Positions 52,939-64,000 of a DNA stretch of 64,000 nucleotides are shown here, one piece after another. The stretch spans positions 1,178,001 to 1,242,000 of the forward strand of contig CAWGSP010000001.1 of NCBI GenBank assembly GCA_963825335.1, read 5' to 3'. Made by a program: the position numbers and the translations under genes. Every line of letters begins with the position of its first letter. The stretch's first letter is position 1. The stretch comes from Methanobacterium_B sp963825335 (GTDB lineage: Archaea; Methanobacteriota; Methanobacteria; Methanobacteriales; Methanobacteriaceae). Under the pieces are notes generated by a model. That model was not told where the DNA came from, made no database searches, and was given only the letters and a program-made list of their open reading frames with translations.

Positions 52939-54549
52939 TTATAAGACCTCTGGTAGTGGTATTTCTTCTGATTCATCTACGATAATTTCTATTAGATATG
53001 GTTTTTTCAATATTAAAGCTGTCTCTACAACATTAAAAACTTCTCCTGGAGAATTAACTCTCACCCCCTGGATTTGATATGCATCAGCGAGTTCTATGAA
53101 ATCGGGATTTTCAAGCTGTACTTGGTAACTTTCCCCAAAGGAAAGTTCCTGCCACTGTTTTATTATTCTGAGGCATGAATTATTTATGATACATATTGTA
53201 ATAGGCAGTTCAAGTTCATTAATTGTTGCAAGTTCTTGTGATGTCATCTGAAAGTCTCCATCACCGACAATTGCAACAACAGTTTTCTGTGGACATGCAA
53301 TGGATGCTCCAATTGCTCCGGGTACCCCATAACCCATGGGACCAAAACCGCCCGAAAAAATCAGTGAAGAGGGATTTTTTACTGATTTAAGCATGGTGAC
53401 CCAAGTGGTGTGTGTACCTGCATCGCTAACAATCACAGAATCGCCTGCAGCATCCAATATTTCTTTGATAGCCCGTTGAGGTTTGATTGGAATATTGGTA
53501 TAATCTGTTTTAACATCATATTCACTCGAATGTTTGAGTATCATAGATAACCAATTTTCATTCCCATGCAATTTGGTATCCATGATCATTGATAAGAATT
53601 TTTTTACATCACCATTTATCTTAATGTCCCCAGTTAAAACATTTTCATCTAGGTTCACATGGATTATGGTACAGTCTCCAATTCCTATTAATGTACGTTC
53701 TGAAAACCTGCATCCGAGTGCCAAGAGAACATCACAATTTTTACCGGCATAGTTAGCTGCTGCTGTTCCTCTCAAGCCTATCATTCCAATTGCCAGTGGA
53801 TTATCTTCTGAAATGACTCCCCGGGCATGATATGTTGTTGCAACAGGTATAGAATGTTTATCTACAAATTTGGATAAAATAGAGGATGCATGCGACCAAA
53901 CTGCACCCGCACCTGCGATAATAAGAGGTTTTTCAGCGTTTTCAAGAAGGTATGTAATTTTTTTCATATCTGTTGTATCTATATCGGTACCGCAGTTATC
54001 TATCTCATCAGTTTTGGATTCAAGGATAGAACTGTCTATGTAACTTTCAAGAATATTTTTAGGGATGTTAAGATGGATGGGCCCTGTTTTGTTACATTTC
54101 AGTCTTTCAAAAGCCTTCTGTAATATTAAAATACCTTCTTCTGGACTTTTAATATCGAAGGTTTCCATGGTTATGGGCTTGAAAACAGCACCTATATCGA
54201 TGTCTTGAAAACCATTTTTTCCCTTTGAATCTGTTGGTACATCACCGGTTATAATGATTATTGGTACAGAATCTTTATAGGCTGTTGCAACACCCATAAC
54301 AAGATTCATAGCGCCTGGACCTCCTGTTGATACACAAACACCTATACTAGCTGATGCTCTTGCATATCCATCTGCAGCATGGGCTGCGCATTGTTCATGC
54401 CTCATAAGCACGTGTTTTATCTTAGATTTACGAAGTGCATCATAGAATGGTAATATTTGTTCTCCAGGATGTCCGAAAATGAATTTCACATTGTTAATTT
54501 CTAAAATTTCTGCCAGTGCATCTGCACATCTTAGCTTATGTGATTCCAT
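52939..54549 (-). CDS. Acetolactate-synthase-like TPP enzyme
   Basis: Full-length three-domain TPP enzyme: N-terminal FGHPGEQILPFYDAL with the catalytic Glu, MRHEQCAAHAADGYAR, a middle FAD/DHS domain, and the cofactor motif GDGDFQMTSQELATINELEL followed by IINN. It resembles IlvB. No regulatory small subunit (ilvN) is adjacent, and the partner gene is a radical SAM enzyme, so a role other than valine synthesis, for example a specialised decarboxylation or carboligation, is likely. The start at ATG 54549 gives 536 aa. Confidence 0.88.
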   Translation of the reverse strand: MESHKLRCADALAEILEINNVKFIFGHPGEQILPFYDALRKSKIKHVLMRHEQCAAHAADGYARASASIGVCVSTGGPGAMNLVMGVATAYKDSVPIIIITGDVPTDSKGKNGFQDIDIGAVFKPITMETFDIKSPEEGILILQKAFERLKCNKTGPIHLNIPKNILESYIDSSILESKTDEIDNCGTDIDTTDMKKITYLLENAEKPLIIAGAGAVWSHASSILSKFVDKHSIPVATTYHARGVISEDNPLAIGMIGLRGTAAANYAGKNCDVLLALGCRFSERTLIGIGDCTIIHVNLDENVLTGDIKINGDVKKFLSMIMDTKLHGNENWLSMILKHSSEYDVKTDYTNIPIKPQRAIKEILDAAGDSVIVSDAGTHTTWVTMLKSVKNPSSLIFSGGFGPMGYGVPGAIGASIACPQKTVVAIVGDGDFQMTSQELATINELELPITICIINNSCLRIIKQWQELSFGESYQVQLENPDFIELADAYQIQGVRVNSPGEVFNVVETALILKKPYLIEIIVDESEEIPLPEVL

Positions 54550-54763
54550 TACTTCTTATATGTATTCTGGTTTTATAAAATTTTTGGCTGTAAATCAACA
54601 AATTATTAATATTTCAAAGTTGATAATAGATAGTTAGAAATTGAATTTAGATTTATGATAGGGGGTAAAACTGTTTAAATCCACTAAAATACTGATTAAA
54701 TTCTATTATATGGTTTATGTATAATATAATCGAGTATAATAAGATTTAAAGGGGTATAAACAT

Positions 54764-56716
<1,953 letters not shown>

Positions 56717-56850
56717 AGTTAAAACTTAAAATCTCTTTCATATATTATTCATTTTTTTTATTTTAGAGCAAGTTAAAATTTTACACGAACAAAAAAAATA
56801 TTTTAGATATTTTTAGATATCGAGGAATGCTTAATTTAATGATTTTGCAA

Positions 56851-58404
56851 TCAAGTTTCTTTGACAATAAATCTCTCTAAAAATCCGGTAAATCTTGTGA
56901 TAACACTTGAAAGCGGACCAAGACGATGTCCTATTTGATTAATGATCATTAAATCTCTCATTTGTAACGCCCTTGTTAAACCAAGTAAAATAAGATATAC
57001 GAATGGTAATATTATAAGTGATAATATGAGTCCTAATATAGTTTTAGGCATTAGTAAGAGACCTAATCCTAAAATAAATGAAGCTATTGTTACTTTAAAT
57101 AGATTGAAGTAGGGTAATTCTGTTTTAGTAACTCGCATAGTTGTTACTGTTGTAAGAATCATTACCATGAATGATGCAATCATAGTAGCAATTGCTGCGC
57201 CATTTAAACCATATATAGGCACCAATAATATTGTTAAAATTAAATTAGTTACTGTTCCTATTGCTAAGAAATACATGGCAGGATAAGGTTTTCCTGCAGC
57301 TTGTAGAACACTTGCAGATATTCCGTAGATTGAGAAAAATGCCATACCAATTACTAAAATACTCATGGCAGTGCCTGAAAAGCTGTAAGCTAGAGGGGCT
57401 CTAGAGAATAACAGTAGCATAATTGGTTTTCCTAATATTATAACCAATGCACAGATGGGAAGAAGAACCATTAACAAGTATCTGTAAGAGTAGATAACAT
57501 ACTTCTTCACCAGATTGTTTCCTTTTAATGCTAAAGCTTCTGAAGCTGCAGGTAAAAGTGCCATTGCCACAGATGTAGATATTACAAGGGGTAATCTTGC
57601 AATTGGGCTTGCAATGTTATAATAACCGAGCTGAGCAAAACCTAAATGTAATGGAATCACGAAATTTCCAGCTTGAAATAGGGTAAGCTCAGCCAAACCA
57701 GTGACTATTATTGGTGAACTAAATATCAAAAGTTTTTTCATCAGTTTAGATTCATTTACAGGTATTTCAGGTATCTTAGCATCCTTTAAACCGTCCCATA
57801 AATAATATTTGAAAATTAATAGTGCAGAGAGCGATGCTATAGCGAAACCCACCAAAGTCCCCAGTACGGCTCCTAAAACATAAAATCCTATCTTTATGAA
57901 TACTACAGCCATACCAATCATGAATACTTGCTCAAATATCCGTGTTATCATAATGTCTGTCATGCGTTGATATCCCTGGAAAACACCTCTGAACAATCCT
58001 AAAATAACACTGAAAGGTGCTATAAAACTGACAGCTTGGAATAATATGACAAGTTCACGACCGCCATGAAAATAATTTGCTAATGGCGTGGCAAGTAAGA
58101 AAAATACAACTGTAAATAGAATACTCATTGAGACCATGATCTTAAACGAGGACTTAATAATCTGTTTCACCATATATTTATCATCTTTAGCCAGATATTC
58201 TGAGACATACTTGGCGATAGCTGGTGGTAGCCCTGCAATGGCTATTAAAATCAGTATCCATTGGAACGACATAACAAGACTTAACATTCCATAACCCGAT
58301 ATTCCAAGGAGTGACTGTGTTAATACCATGTAAAGATATCCACCGATCCTGAAAATTATTGTTCCTATGAGAATGATGAAACTGCCCTTCAATAATTTTT
58401 GCAT
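56851..58404 (-). CDS. Oligosaccharide flippase family protein (MOP superfamily)
   Basis: Fourteen or so hydrophobic segments in 517 aa, with the start LLKGSFIILIGTIIFRIGGYLYMVL and AIAGLPPAIAKYVSEYLAKD characteristic of Wzx/PST-type lipid-glycan flippases. It probably moves an undecaprenyl- or dolichyl-linked glycan or cell wall (pseudomurein) precursor across the membrane; which one is unknown. No glycosyltransferases are adjacent, though aglB is in the window. Confidence 0.88.
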   Translation of the reverse strand: MQKLLKGSFIILIGTIIFRIGGYLYMVLTQSLLGISGYGMLSLVMSFQWILILIAIAGLPPAIAKYVSEYLAKDDKYMVKQIIKSSFKIMVSMSILFTVVFFLLATPLANYFHGGRELVILFQAVSFIAPFSVILGLFRGVFQGYQRMTDIMITRIFEQVFMIGMAVVFIKIGFYVLGAVLGTLVGFAIASLSALLIFKYYLWDGLKDAKIPEIPVNESKLMKKLLIFSSPIIVTGLAELTLFQAGNFVIPLHLGFAQLGYYNIASPIARLPLVISTSVAMALLPAASEALALKGNNLVKKYVIYSYRYLLMVLLPICALVIILGKPIMLLLFSRAPLAYSFSGTAMSILVIGMAFFSIYGISASVLQAAGKPYPAMYFLAIGTVTNLILTILLVPIYGLNGAAIATMIASFMVMILTTVTTMRVTKTELPYFNLFKVTIASFILGLGLLLMPKTILGLILSLIILPFVYLILLGLTRALQMRDLMIINQIGHRLGPLSSVITRFTGFLERFIVKET

Positions 58405-58628
58405 AACTGCATGTTAAACACGATCTTATTTATTGATATGCCTTTGATAGGATTATTCGAAAAATTTGAAAAAAATACAAAATTTTAATATCGTCAACAA
58501 CTGATTAAGATATGATAATAGGATACAATTACTGAGTGGTATAAAAAAAAAGTTTAATAATTTTTTTGAGACTTCTTATCAGACTCAAAAATGATTTTAA
58601 AAAAATAACCCATCAAAGGAGGAATATT

Positions 58629-59510
58629 ATGTTGCATGGAACTGATGTTTTGAAAGAAGGATTCGCCAAAATGACCAAGGGCGGAGTTATTATGGATGTT
58701 GTAAATGCTGAGCAGGCTGTAATAGCAGAAGAAGCTGGTGCAGTTTCGGTGATGGCATTAGAACGAGTACCTGCAGATATACGTGCAGCTGGAGGTGTCG
58801 CGAGGATGGCAGATCCATCCAAAGTTATTGAAATCATGGATGCTGTGAGCATACCTGTGATGGCCAAAGTCCGTATAGGGCATTTTGTAGAGGCACAAGT
58901 ACTTGAAACTCTTGGTGTTGATATGATAGATGAGAGTGAGGTACTAACACCTGCAGATGAACAATTCCACGTAGACAAAAAACAATTTACAATTCCGTTT
59001 GTATGCGGTGCAAGAAACCTTGGAGAAGCTTTAAGGAGAATTGACGAAGGTGCTGCAATGATCCGTACCAAAGGTGAAGCCGGAACTGGAAATGTTGTAG
59101 AAGCGGTTCGTCATATGAGAAAGATCATGAGTGGAATACGTGAATTACATGATAAAACAGAAGAAGAATTATGGAGTGTTGCACGTGAAATTGAATCTCC
59201 TCTTGAACTTGTAAAAGAAACAGCTAAACTCGGAAAACTTCCGGTCGTAAACTTCGCAGCTGGTGGTGTTGCAACTCCAGCAGATGCAGCACTCATGATG
59301 CAGTTAGGTGCAGACGGTGTTTTTGTTGGGTCGGGAATATTCAAATCAGAAAACCCAACCTTGGTTGCTAAGGCAATTGTAGAGGCAACAACACATTACA
59401 ATGATGCAGAAGTAATAGCAAAGGTTTCAACTGAACTTGGAGAGGCCATGCCTGGTCTTGAGATCAGTCAAATACCTGAAAACGAGATATTACAAAAGAG
59501 AGGATGGTAA
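58629..59510 (+). CDS. pdxS: Pyridoxal 5'-phosphate synthase, PdxS subunit
   Basis: Makes PLP from ribose 5-phosphate, glyceraldehyde 3-phosphate and ammonia, with the glutaminase PdxT (not in this window). The two catalytic lysines are in PVMAKVRIGH (near residue 80) and MIRTKGEAGTGN (near 147); AAGGVARMADP and PVVNFAAGGVATPADAA are further signatures. ATG 58629 has AAAGGAGG upstream (293 aa); the frame is open to 58566 but the upstream part is not used. It lies close to the PLP-dependent class V aminotransferase region but not in an operon with it. Confidence 0.96.
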   Translation: MLHGTDVLKEGFAKMTKGGVIMDVVNAEQAVIAEEAGAVSVMALERVPADIRAAGGVARMADPSKVIEIMDAVSIPVMAKVRIGHFVEAQVLETLGVDMIDESEVLTPADEQFHVDKKQFTIPFVCGARNLGEALRRIDEGAAMIRTKGEAGTGNVVEAVRHMRKIMSGIRELHDKTEEELWSVAREIESPLELVKETAKLGKLPVVNFAAGGVATPADAALMMQLGADGVFVGSGIFKSENPTLVAKAIVEATTHYNDAEVIAKVSTELGEAMPGLEISQIPENEILQKRGW

Positions 59511-59818
59511 TTTACCATCATTCTCCATTTTGTTGGAATGATTTTTTTGTAAAATTTTGTATTTAAAATTCTTCAATTATTTTTATTTTGATTAAAATTT
59601 AGGATTCTGCATTTGATTGATGATCTGAATCCTTGATAGACTTTTTAAGTAGCAAATATTTTTTTGGAATATAAAATTAAATTAGACTAAATAATCTAGA
59701 ATGATAATAAAATAAAAAATTATATTAATTTTAGTATGCAAAAAAAAATCCACCGCCTCCAATGGTCCCTTTAGCAGAAAAAATAGTTGAATGGAGAATA
59801 ATATTCTCCAAATTATTT
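59511..59818. other. Intergenic region between pdxS and glnK1
   Basis: Convergent spacer of 308 bases without a gene. T-runs behind pdxS (TGATTTTTTTGT near 59540) and the hairpin terminator at 59792-59810 account for its structure. Confidence 0.5.
59792..59810 (-). terminator. Hairpin terminator behind glnK1
   Basis: Perfect 8-bp stem TGGAGAAT/ATTCTCCA around three bases, eight bases behind the glnK1 stop; on the minus strand it is followed by a T-run (ATTTTTTC) about eight bases later. Confidence 0.65.
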
Positions 59819-60157
59819 TTATACGGCTTTGTCTCCTCTTTCTCCAGTTCTTATTCTTATGACTTCTTGAACAGGGGATACAAATATTTTACCATCTCCA
59901 ATGTCTCCAGTTTGTGCTGTTTTAACTAAGGTGTCAACTACCAACTCTACATCTGTGTCGTTGACTATGATATCGAGCCGTGTTTTGGGTAATAAATCCA
60001 CCTTATAGTCACGACCCCTGTAGCTTTCAGTTATTCCTAACTGCCTTCCACGCCCTTTAACATCTGTTACTGTCACTCCATTACATTTAATTTCCTGAAG
60101 AGCAGTTTTTACATCTTCAAATTTATCGGGTCTAATAATAGCTGTTATTTGTTTCAT
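59819..60157 (-). CDS. glnK: P-II nitrogen regulatory protein GlnK (copy 1)
   Basis: Trimeric nitrogen sensor that binds ATP/ADP and 2-oxoglutarate and plugs the ammonium channel. 112 aa. The T-loop GITESYRGRDYKVDLLPK has Tyr at position 51, and the C-terminal TGDIGDGKIFVSP and RIRTGERG bind nucleotide. It starts 18 bases behind the amt gene, the universal amt-glnK order, so it will regulate that channel. Confidence 0.97.
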   Translation of the reverse strand: MKQITAIIRPDKFEDVKTALQEIKCNGVTVTDVKGRGRQLGITESYRGRDYKVDLLPKTRLDIIVNDTDVELVVDTLVKTAQTGDIGDGKIFVSPVQEVIRIRTGERGDKAV

Positions 60158-60175
60158 GTCACACCCCCTATTTTA

Positions 60176-61399
60176 TTATATTCTATACCCTGATTCTTCA
60201 TGTAGGGAAATATCGAGCCCTTCTTGTTCTTCTTCAGGATCTACCCTTATACCTATGGTTTTATCTATTACATATGCAAGGACTAATGTCCATCCACCAG
60301 ACCAGACTATGACTGTTCCGATATCTATTAATTGCCAGACTATCTGCATATAATTTCCGTAGAATACACCGACTCCTGCCGGATTTATGAATGGTGCTGC
60401 GAATAATCCTGTGGCGATTGCTCCCCATAATCCAGAAACACCGTGTACCGCAAACACATCAAGCGAATCATCGTATCCAAAGCGTGGTTTTAACCAGGTC
60501 ATTGCATAGTATGAGAAGAATGATGTTATGAATCCTAATATTAAGGCTCCTGTTACGTCTACATAACCCGATGCTGGAGTTATTGCTACCAGACCACAAA
60601 CTGCACCGGTTATTGCACCGAGTACTGTTGGTTTTCCTGTTTTTATTATATCTATTAACATCCAAGATATCATGGCTGCTGCTGTTGCAGTATTTGTTAC
60701 TAGGAATGCTGATGAAGCAAGGCCACCTGCTGTCAGTGCTGATCCGGCATTAAAACCAAACCAACCAAACCAGAGTAATGCTGCACCTATTACAGAGTAT
60801 CCCAGGTTGTGTGGTAATAATCTGACGTCTTTTCTCGAGCCTAAATATATACAGAGTACCAATGCGGCTATACCACAATCAAGGTGAACAACTGTACCTC
60901 CTGCAAAATCGAGTGCACCGAGTTTAGCCAACCATCCTCCGCCCCATACCCAATGGGAAATGGGAACATACACAATCGTGATCCAAAGTGGCACGAAAGC
61001 GAGCCATGCTTTGAATTTCATCCTACCAACAACTGCTCCTGATATAAGGGCAACTGTAATGGCTGCGAATACTAATTCAAATGCTGCATAAATTGTTATG
61101 GGTATTGTAGGTGCTAAAGGAGCTAATGTGTTAGATGTTATTCCATTGAATAGCAAATTGGCCCCATTACCAATTAATCCTCCTACATCGGTACCAAACG
61201 CTAATTGATATGCATATATTACCCATATCACGCTTGTAATTCCGAATGCTATAAGTGACATAAATAAGGTGTTTAAAACGTTTTCTTTTTTCACCAGGCC
61301 ACCGTAATATAATGCCACTCCCGGAACGGTCATGAGCATTACCAGGGCAGTTGAGGTGAGCATCCACGCTGTATCACCAGAATTGAGAACTGGAATCAT
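60176..61399 (-). CDS. amt: Ammonium transporter Amt (copy 1)
   Basis: Trimeric ammonium channel of the cytoplasmic membrane with about 11 helices. Conserved pore parts: GVALYYGGLVKKENVLN, DFAGGTVVHLDCG and VFAVHGVSGLWG (the two pore His), WFGWFGFNAGSAL; the C-terminal EEEQEGLDISLHEESGYRI binds P-II. 407 aa. Its leader is about 190 bases long and carries an NrpR-type operator. Confidence 0.97.
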   Translation of the reverse strand: MIPVLNSGDTAWMLTSTALVMLMTVPGVALYYGGLVKKENVLNTLFMSLIAFGITSVIWVIYAYQLAFGTDVGGLIGNGANLLFNGITSNTLAPLAPTIPITIYAAFELVFAAITVALISGAVVGRMKFKAWLAFVPLWITIVYVPISHWVWGGGWLAKLGALDFAGGTVVHLDCGIAALVLCIYLGSRKDVRLLPHNLGYSVIGAALLWFGWFGFNAGSALTAGGLASSAFLVTNTATAAAMISWMLIDIIKTGKPTVLGAITGAVCGLVAITPASGYVDVTGALILGFITSFFSYYAMTWLKPRFGYDDSLDVFAVHGVSGLWGAIATGLFAAPFINPAGVGVFYGNYMQIVWQLIDIGTVIVWSGGWTLVLAYVIDKTIGIRVDPEEEQEGLDISLHEESGYRI

Positions 61400-61814
61400 T
61401 AAATTTTTCCTCCCCTTTTATTTAATCTAAATTTATTTTTAATCTTTTTTGGTTGATAATTTTTGAATCTTTGAATAATTGGTAGTTTTTTCCTGTTTAA
61501 AGCAACATGCTATCTAAATAGGATTATACCAATATTCCTATCATGAATTCGTTCAACTAAACTGTCTCACCTAAATGTCGGATGTAGGAAACATACTTCC
61601 GATACCAATAGTTTGGATTTTTATATATTTAAATGTTTTGATCCATACCAAGTTTAAACAATTTAACAGTATAAATTCATGAATTAGTTTTAGTTGGGGA
61701 GGTTAAATTGAACTAAAGTAAAATAAGGTGAACAAAAAAATTATTCAAAAAAAAAATTAGAATGAGATTTTGTTTAAGATTAAAACTTGCTAATAAAAGA
61801 TGGGATAAAATGGA
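61400..61814. other. Promoter and leader region of amt copy 1
   Basis: Contains on the minus strand a TATA element (TTAAATATATAAAA, about 61618-61631), then the operator at 61587-61600, then a leader of about 190 bases. The right part lies behind glnK2 and is T/A-rich. Confidence 0.5.
61587..61600 (-). promoter_or_regulatory. NrpR-type nitrogen operator, amt copy 1
   Basis: GGAAACATACTTCC is a perfect GGAA-N6-TTCC site, the known operator of the methanogen nitrogen repressor NrpR. Its centre lies about 31 bases downstream of the TATA centre, covering the expected transcription start. The surrounding TAGGAAACATACTTCCGATA is almost repeated at 63581-63600. Confidence 0.8.
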
Positions 61815-62153
61815 TTAAATGGCTTTTTCTCCTCTTTCTCCCGTTCGAATTCTTATTACCTCATCTATCGGTGATATGAATATTTTTCCATCTCCAATAT
61901 CACCGGTCTGTGCTGTTTTAATAATAGTTTCGATTATCTGTTCGAGGTCTTCTTCGGTGGTAACTATCTCGATTTCAGTCTTTGAGAGCAGATCTACCTT
62001 GTAGTCGTGTCCTCTATAACTTTCTGTAATACCAAGTTGTCTTCCTCTACCTCTAACTTCTTTTATAGTTAATCCAAGGCAATTAATATCTTCAAGAGCC
62101 TGTTTTACTTCCTCTAATTTTTCTGGTCTGATGATTGCAAGTATCTTTTTCAT
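61815..62153 (-). CDS. glnK: P-II nitrogen regulatory protein GlnK (copy 2)
   Basis: Second P-II protein, also 112 aa, with GITESYRGHDYKVDLLSK (Tyr51) and TGDIGDGKIFISP. It differs from copy 1 mainly in the loop between residues 58 and 75 (TEIEIVTTEEDLEQIIET against TRLDIIVNDTDVELVVDT). It begins 59 bases after its amt gene and probably gates that channel. Confidence 0.97.
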   Translation of the reverse strand: MKKILAIIRPEKLEEVKQALEDINCLGLTIKEVRGRGRQLGITESYRGHDYKVDLLSKTEIEIVTTEEDLEQIIETIIKTAQTGDIGDGKIFISPIDEVIRIRTGERGEKAI

Positions 62154-62212
62154 TAATACACCTCAAATTTCATCTATCATTTAATATTAACGAATGCTCA
62201 TTTAAAGCTATT

Positions 62213-63445
62213 TCATGACAGTCTGTAACCGGATTCCTCGTGTAGATTTATGTCTAGACCCTTGATTTCATCTTCTTTATCGACCCTTAAACCAATTGTT
62301 TTGTCGATTGCTTTGCCTATAATTAATGTCATTATGAATGAATAAGATCCAATTACTACGATTGCTAGGAGTTGAATTACAATTTGATAGGGATGGCCTG
62401 CAATTAATCCACCTTTAATAGCACTGTTAATTAGTGGTGTTGCAAAGATTCCCACAGACAGTGTTCCCACTATCCCTGCTGTACCGTGCATTCCGAATAC
62501 ATCCAGAGCATCATCATATCCGAAATGAGCTTTTAAACTCGAAACTGCATAATATGCCACAATTGTTGCGACAAATCCAATGATAATGGCAGCTGTAACA
62601 TTAACATAACCCGCAGCTGGTGTAATTGCTGCTAAACCAGTTATTGCTCCAGATAATGCGCCTAAAATTGTTGGTTTGCCTGTTTTAAGCTTATCAATCA
62701 ATATCCATGTTAACATACCTACACAAGCCGCAAGGTTTGTGACGATCATAGCCGAAACTGCAAGGTTAGTAGCACCAAGGGCAGATCCTGCATTAAATCC
62801 AAACCATCCAAACCATAACAATCCTGCTCCAATTATAGAATATCCTAGGTGGTGTGGAAGTAATTGAGAGTTTTTACGCGTTCCAATTAAAAGAACGAGT
62901 GCTAATGCGGCCATTCCACAGTTTACGTGAACAACAGTTCCACCTGCAAAATCAAGAGCACCCATCTTTGCTAACCATCCTCCGCCCCACATCCAGTGGG
63001 CGATGGGCATGTAAACCAGTGTTGCCCATATTGGGACGAAGGCTAACCATGCTGAAAACTTCATCCTCTCAACAACTGCACCAGAAATCAATGCAACTGT
63101 GATGGCTGCAAAGGTCATCTGGAATACAGCGTACAATCCTGTTGGTATGGTTGGAGCATATGGTGAAAGTGAGTTTGACTCGACTATCCCTCCGAATAAT
63201 GGATTAGAAACTGTTCCCAATAATCCCCAAATATCCGTACCAAAGGTTAACTGATATCCGTATACAAACCAAAGGACGCTCACAATTGCGAAACTTACAA
63301 ACGATAAAAATACAGTATTCAAAACATTTTCTTTTCTAATAAGGCCACCGTAGAATAGTGCCAAACCAGGTATGGTCATTAAAATTACTAATGCGGTTGA
63401 TATCAGCATCCATGCTGTATCACCAGAATTTAAAACCGGAACCAT
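62213..63445 (-). CDS. amt: Ammonium transporter Amt (copy 2)
   Basis: Second ammonium channel, 410 aa, with GLALFYGGLIRKENVLN, DFAGGTVVHVNCG and VFGMHGTAGIVG (pore His pair) and WFGWFGFNAGSALG. The C-terminal GLDINLHEESGYRLS tail for P-II binding is conserved. It clearly arose with copy 1 by duplication of an amt-glnK unit; the two differ in the loop before helix 3 (WGLLGTVSNPLFGGIVES against GGLIGNGANLLFNGITSN). Confidence 0.97.
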   Translation of the reverse strand: MVPVLNSGDTAWMLISTALVILMTIPGLALFYGGLIRKENVLNTVFLSFVSFAIVSVLWFVYGYQLTFGTDIWGLLGTVSNPLFGGIVESNSLSPYAPTIPTGLYAVFQMTFAAITVALISGAVVERMKFSAWLAFVPIWATLVYMPIAHWMWGGGWLAKMGALDFAGGTVVHVNCGMAALALVLLIGTRKNSQLLPHHLGYSIIGAGLLWFGWFGFNAGSALGATNLAVSAMIVTNLAACVGMLTWILIDKLKTGKPTILGALSGAITGLAAITPAAGYVNVTAAIIIGFVATIVAYYAVSSLKAHFGYDDALDVFGMHGTAGIVGTLSVGIFATPLINSAIKGGLIAGHPYQIVIQLLAIVVIGSYSFIMTLIIGKAIDKTIGLRVDKEDEIKGLDINLHEESGYRLS

Positions 63446-64000
63446 GTATATTCCTCCAAAAAATTTAGGTGTTGTTTAGTTTTTTCTTTAATTATTATTA
63501 TAATCCCTTAATTTCAGTTATTATTAAAAAATTACTGATTCAAGGGTGTTTCCTAATATTAGCAAGTTACATAGTGGATATAGGCAACCTACTTCCGATA
63601 TATTTTTTTGCTTATTATTATATAACCGTTGTGGTAACCGATGCAACAATTAATAACATTTTTTAATTCAACATAACAGTTTGATACATGATCCTTAATA
63701 ACAATAAATTTGAAATCGAACAGTGTATGGAAAAGAATTGTTAAATGAGATTTTTACTATACTGATCATATTCAGAGTATACTAAAAATACAATGGCTTA
63801 GTCCAAATTATGTTAATGATAATGGTGAATTTTGCTGATGATAATCAGAGGACAGTAATGAGTAACCTTAATTTAAATGATTCAAATTGATAGAATATAA
63901 CTAGAGTATAACTAATAGAATTCAAGTAACTAATAAAAAAAGATCTAAACAAAAATAAAACATAAAATTATACCAAAAAAGGAGACATCCTATAATTAAC
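63446..64000. other. Promoter region of amt copy 2 and unassigned right end
   Basis: The left part holds the leader, operator (63583-63596) and TATA element (63617-63625) of amt copy 2. From about 63640 to the window end no gene or distinct structure was seen; a gene may begin beyond the edge. Confidence 0.45.
63583..63596 (-). promoter_or_regulatory. NrpR-type nitrogen operator, amt copy 2
   Basis: GGCAACCTACTTCC matches GGAA-N6-TTCC with one mismatch. The wider TAGGCAACCTACTTCCGATA agrees with the copy 1 site at 18 of 20 positions, and it stands at the same distance (about 31 bases) from its TATA element ATTATATAA (plus-strand reading, 63617-63625). Confidence 0.7.

Noticed and set aside
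52939..54549. Assignment of the TPP enzyme as the housekeeping IlvB
   Set aside because: No ilvN or ilvC nearby and the gene is coupled to a radical SAM gene; a neutral call is safer.
58566..58628. N-terminal extension of pdxS from the upstream start
   Set aside because: A strong AAAGGAGG precedes ATG 58629, and the extension is not part of the family.

Overview
The window is chromosomal DNA of an AT-rich methanogenic archaeon, most likely Methanobacterium or a close relative in the Methanobacteriales. The evidence is the information-processing set (MCM, Orc1/Cdc6, aIF2-beta, aIF6, NMD3, RNase P Rpp21, S19e, L31e, L39e, LX, prefoldin alpha), an archaeal lipid prenyltransferase, the methanopterin enzyme MptE, an F420H2 oxidase (FprA), sulfide-type Thi4 and NrpR-type nitrogen operators. 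Shine-Dalgarno sites are of the GGAGGTGATC kind, with many TTG and GTG starts. The gene order also resembles Methanothermobacter thermautotrophicus as I remember it. No tRNA, rRNA, CRISPR array, insertion sequence or prophage was seen.

Left part (1-11.7 kb): a truncated U32 peptidase, a UbiA-type lipid prenyltransferase, a TrmO-like tRNA methyltransferase, small membrane proteins, a DHA2 drug exporter diverging from a YhaM-like exonuclease, a MarR regulator with inverted repeats in front of it, a membrane-anchored YedY-like molybdoprotein, a polyprenol/phytol-kinase-like gene paired with a divergent thymidylate-kinase-like gene, and a voltage-gated K+ channel.

Central information-processing part (11.7-33.6 kb): tmk, tyrS, nmd3, eif2b, mcm, rlmE and a phosphodiesterase; then topA with a histone-H1-like tail, a DUF488 gene, aglB, a DRG GTPase and thi4. 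A long ribosome-linked run follows: AK6/Fap7-like kinase, rnp4, a YhbY-like gene, rps19e, PDCD5, a PP-loop protein, rpl39e, rpl31e, eif6, rpl18a (LX), pfdA, ftsY. Short gaps or overlaps suggest co-transcription.

Metabolic and maintenance part (33.7-51.2 kb): PRC-barrel protein, methyltransferase, dut, DUF763, nadA, a methylthiopurine nucleoside phosphorylase, rtcB, fprA, a cluster of unrecognised small proteins, a second MFS exporter behind a double operator, archease (the RtcB cofactor), a Cdc6 paralogue, mptE, a SHOCT-like small protein, a class V aminotransferase and a TPR membrane protein.

Right part (51.2-64 kb): an acetolactate-synthase-like TPP enzyme joined without a gap to a B12-binding radical SAM protein, acetyl-CoA synthetase, a flippase, pdxS, and two tandem amt-glnK operons. 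Each amt-glnK operon has a near-identical NrpR-type operator (GGAA-N6-TTCC or one mismatch) at the same distance from its TATA box. This nitrogen island and the TPP/radical SAM pair are the strongest functional stories; I found no clear defence or mobile system.
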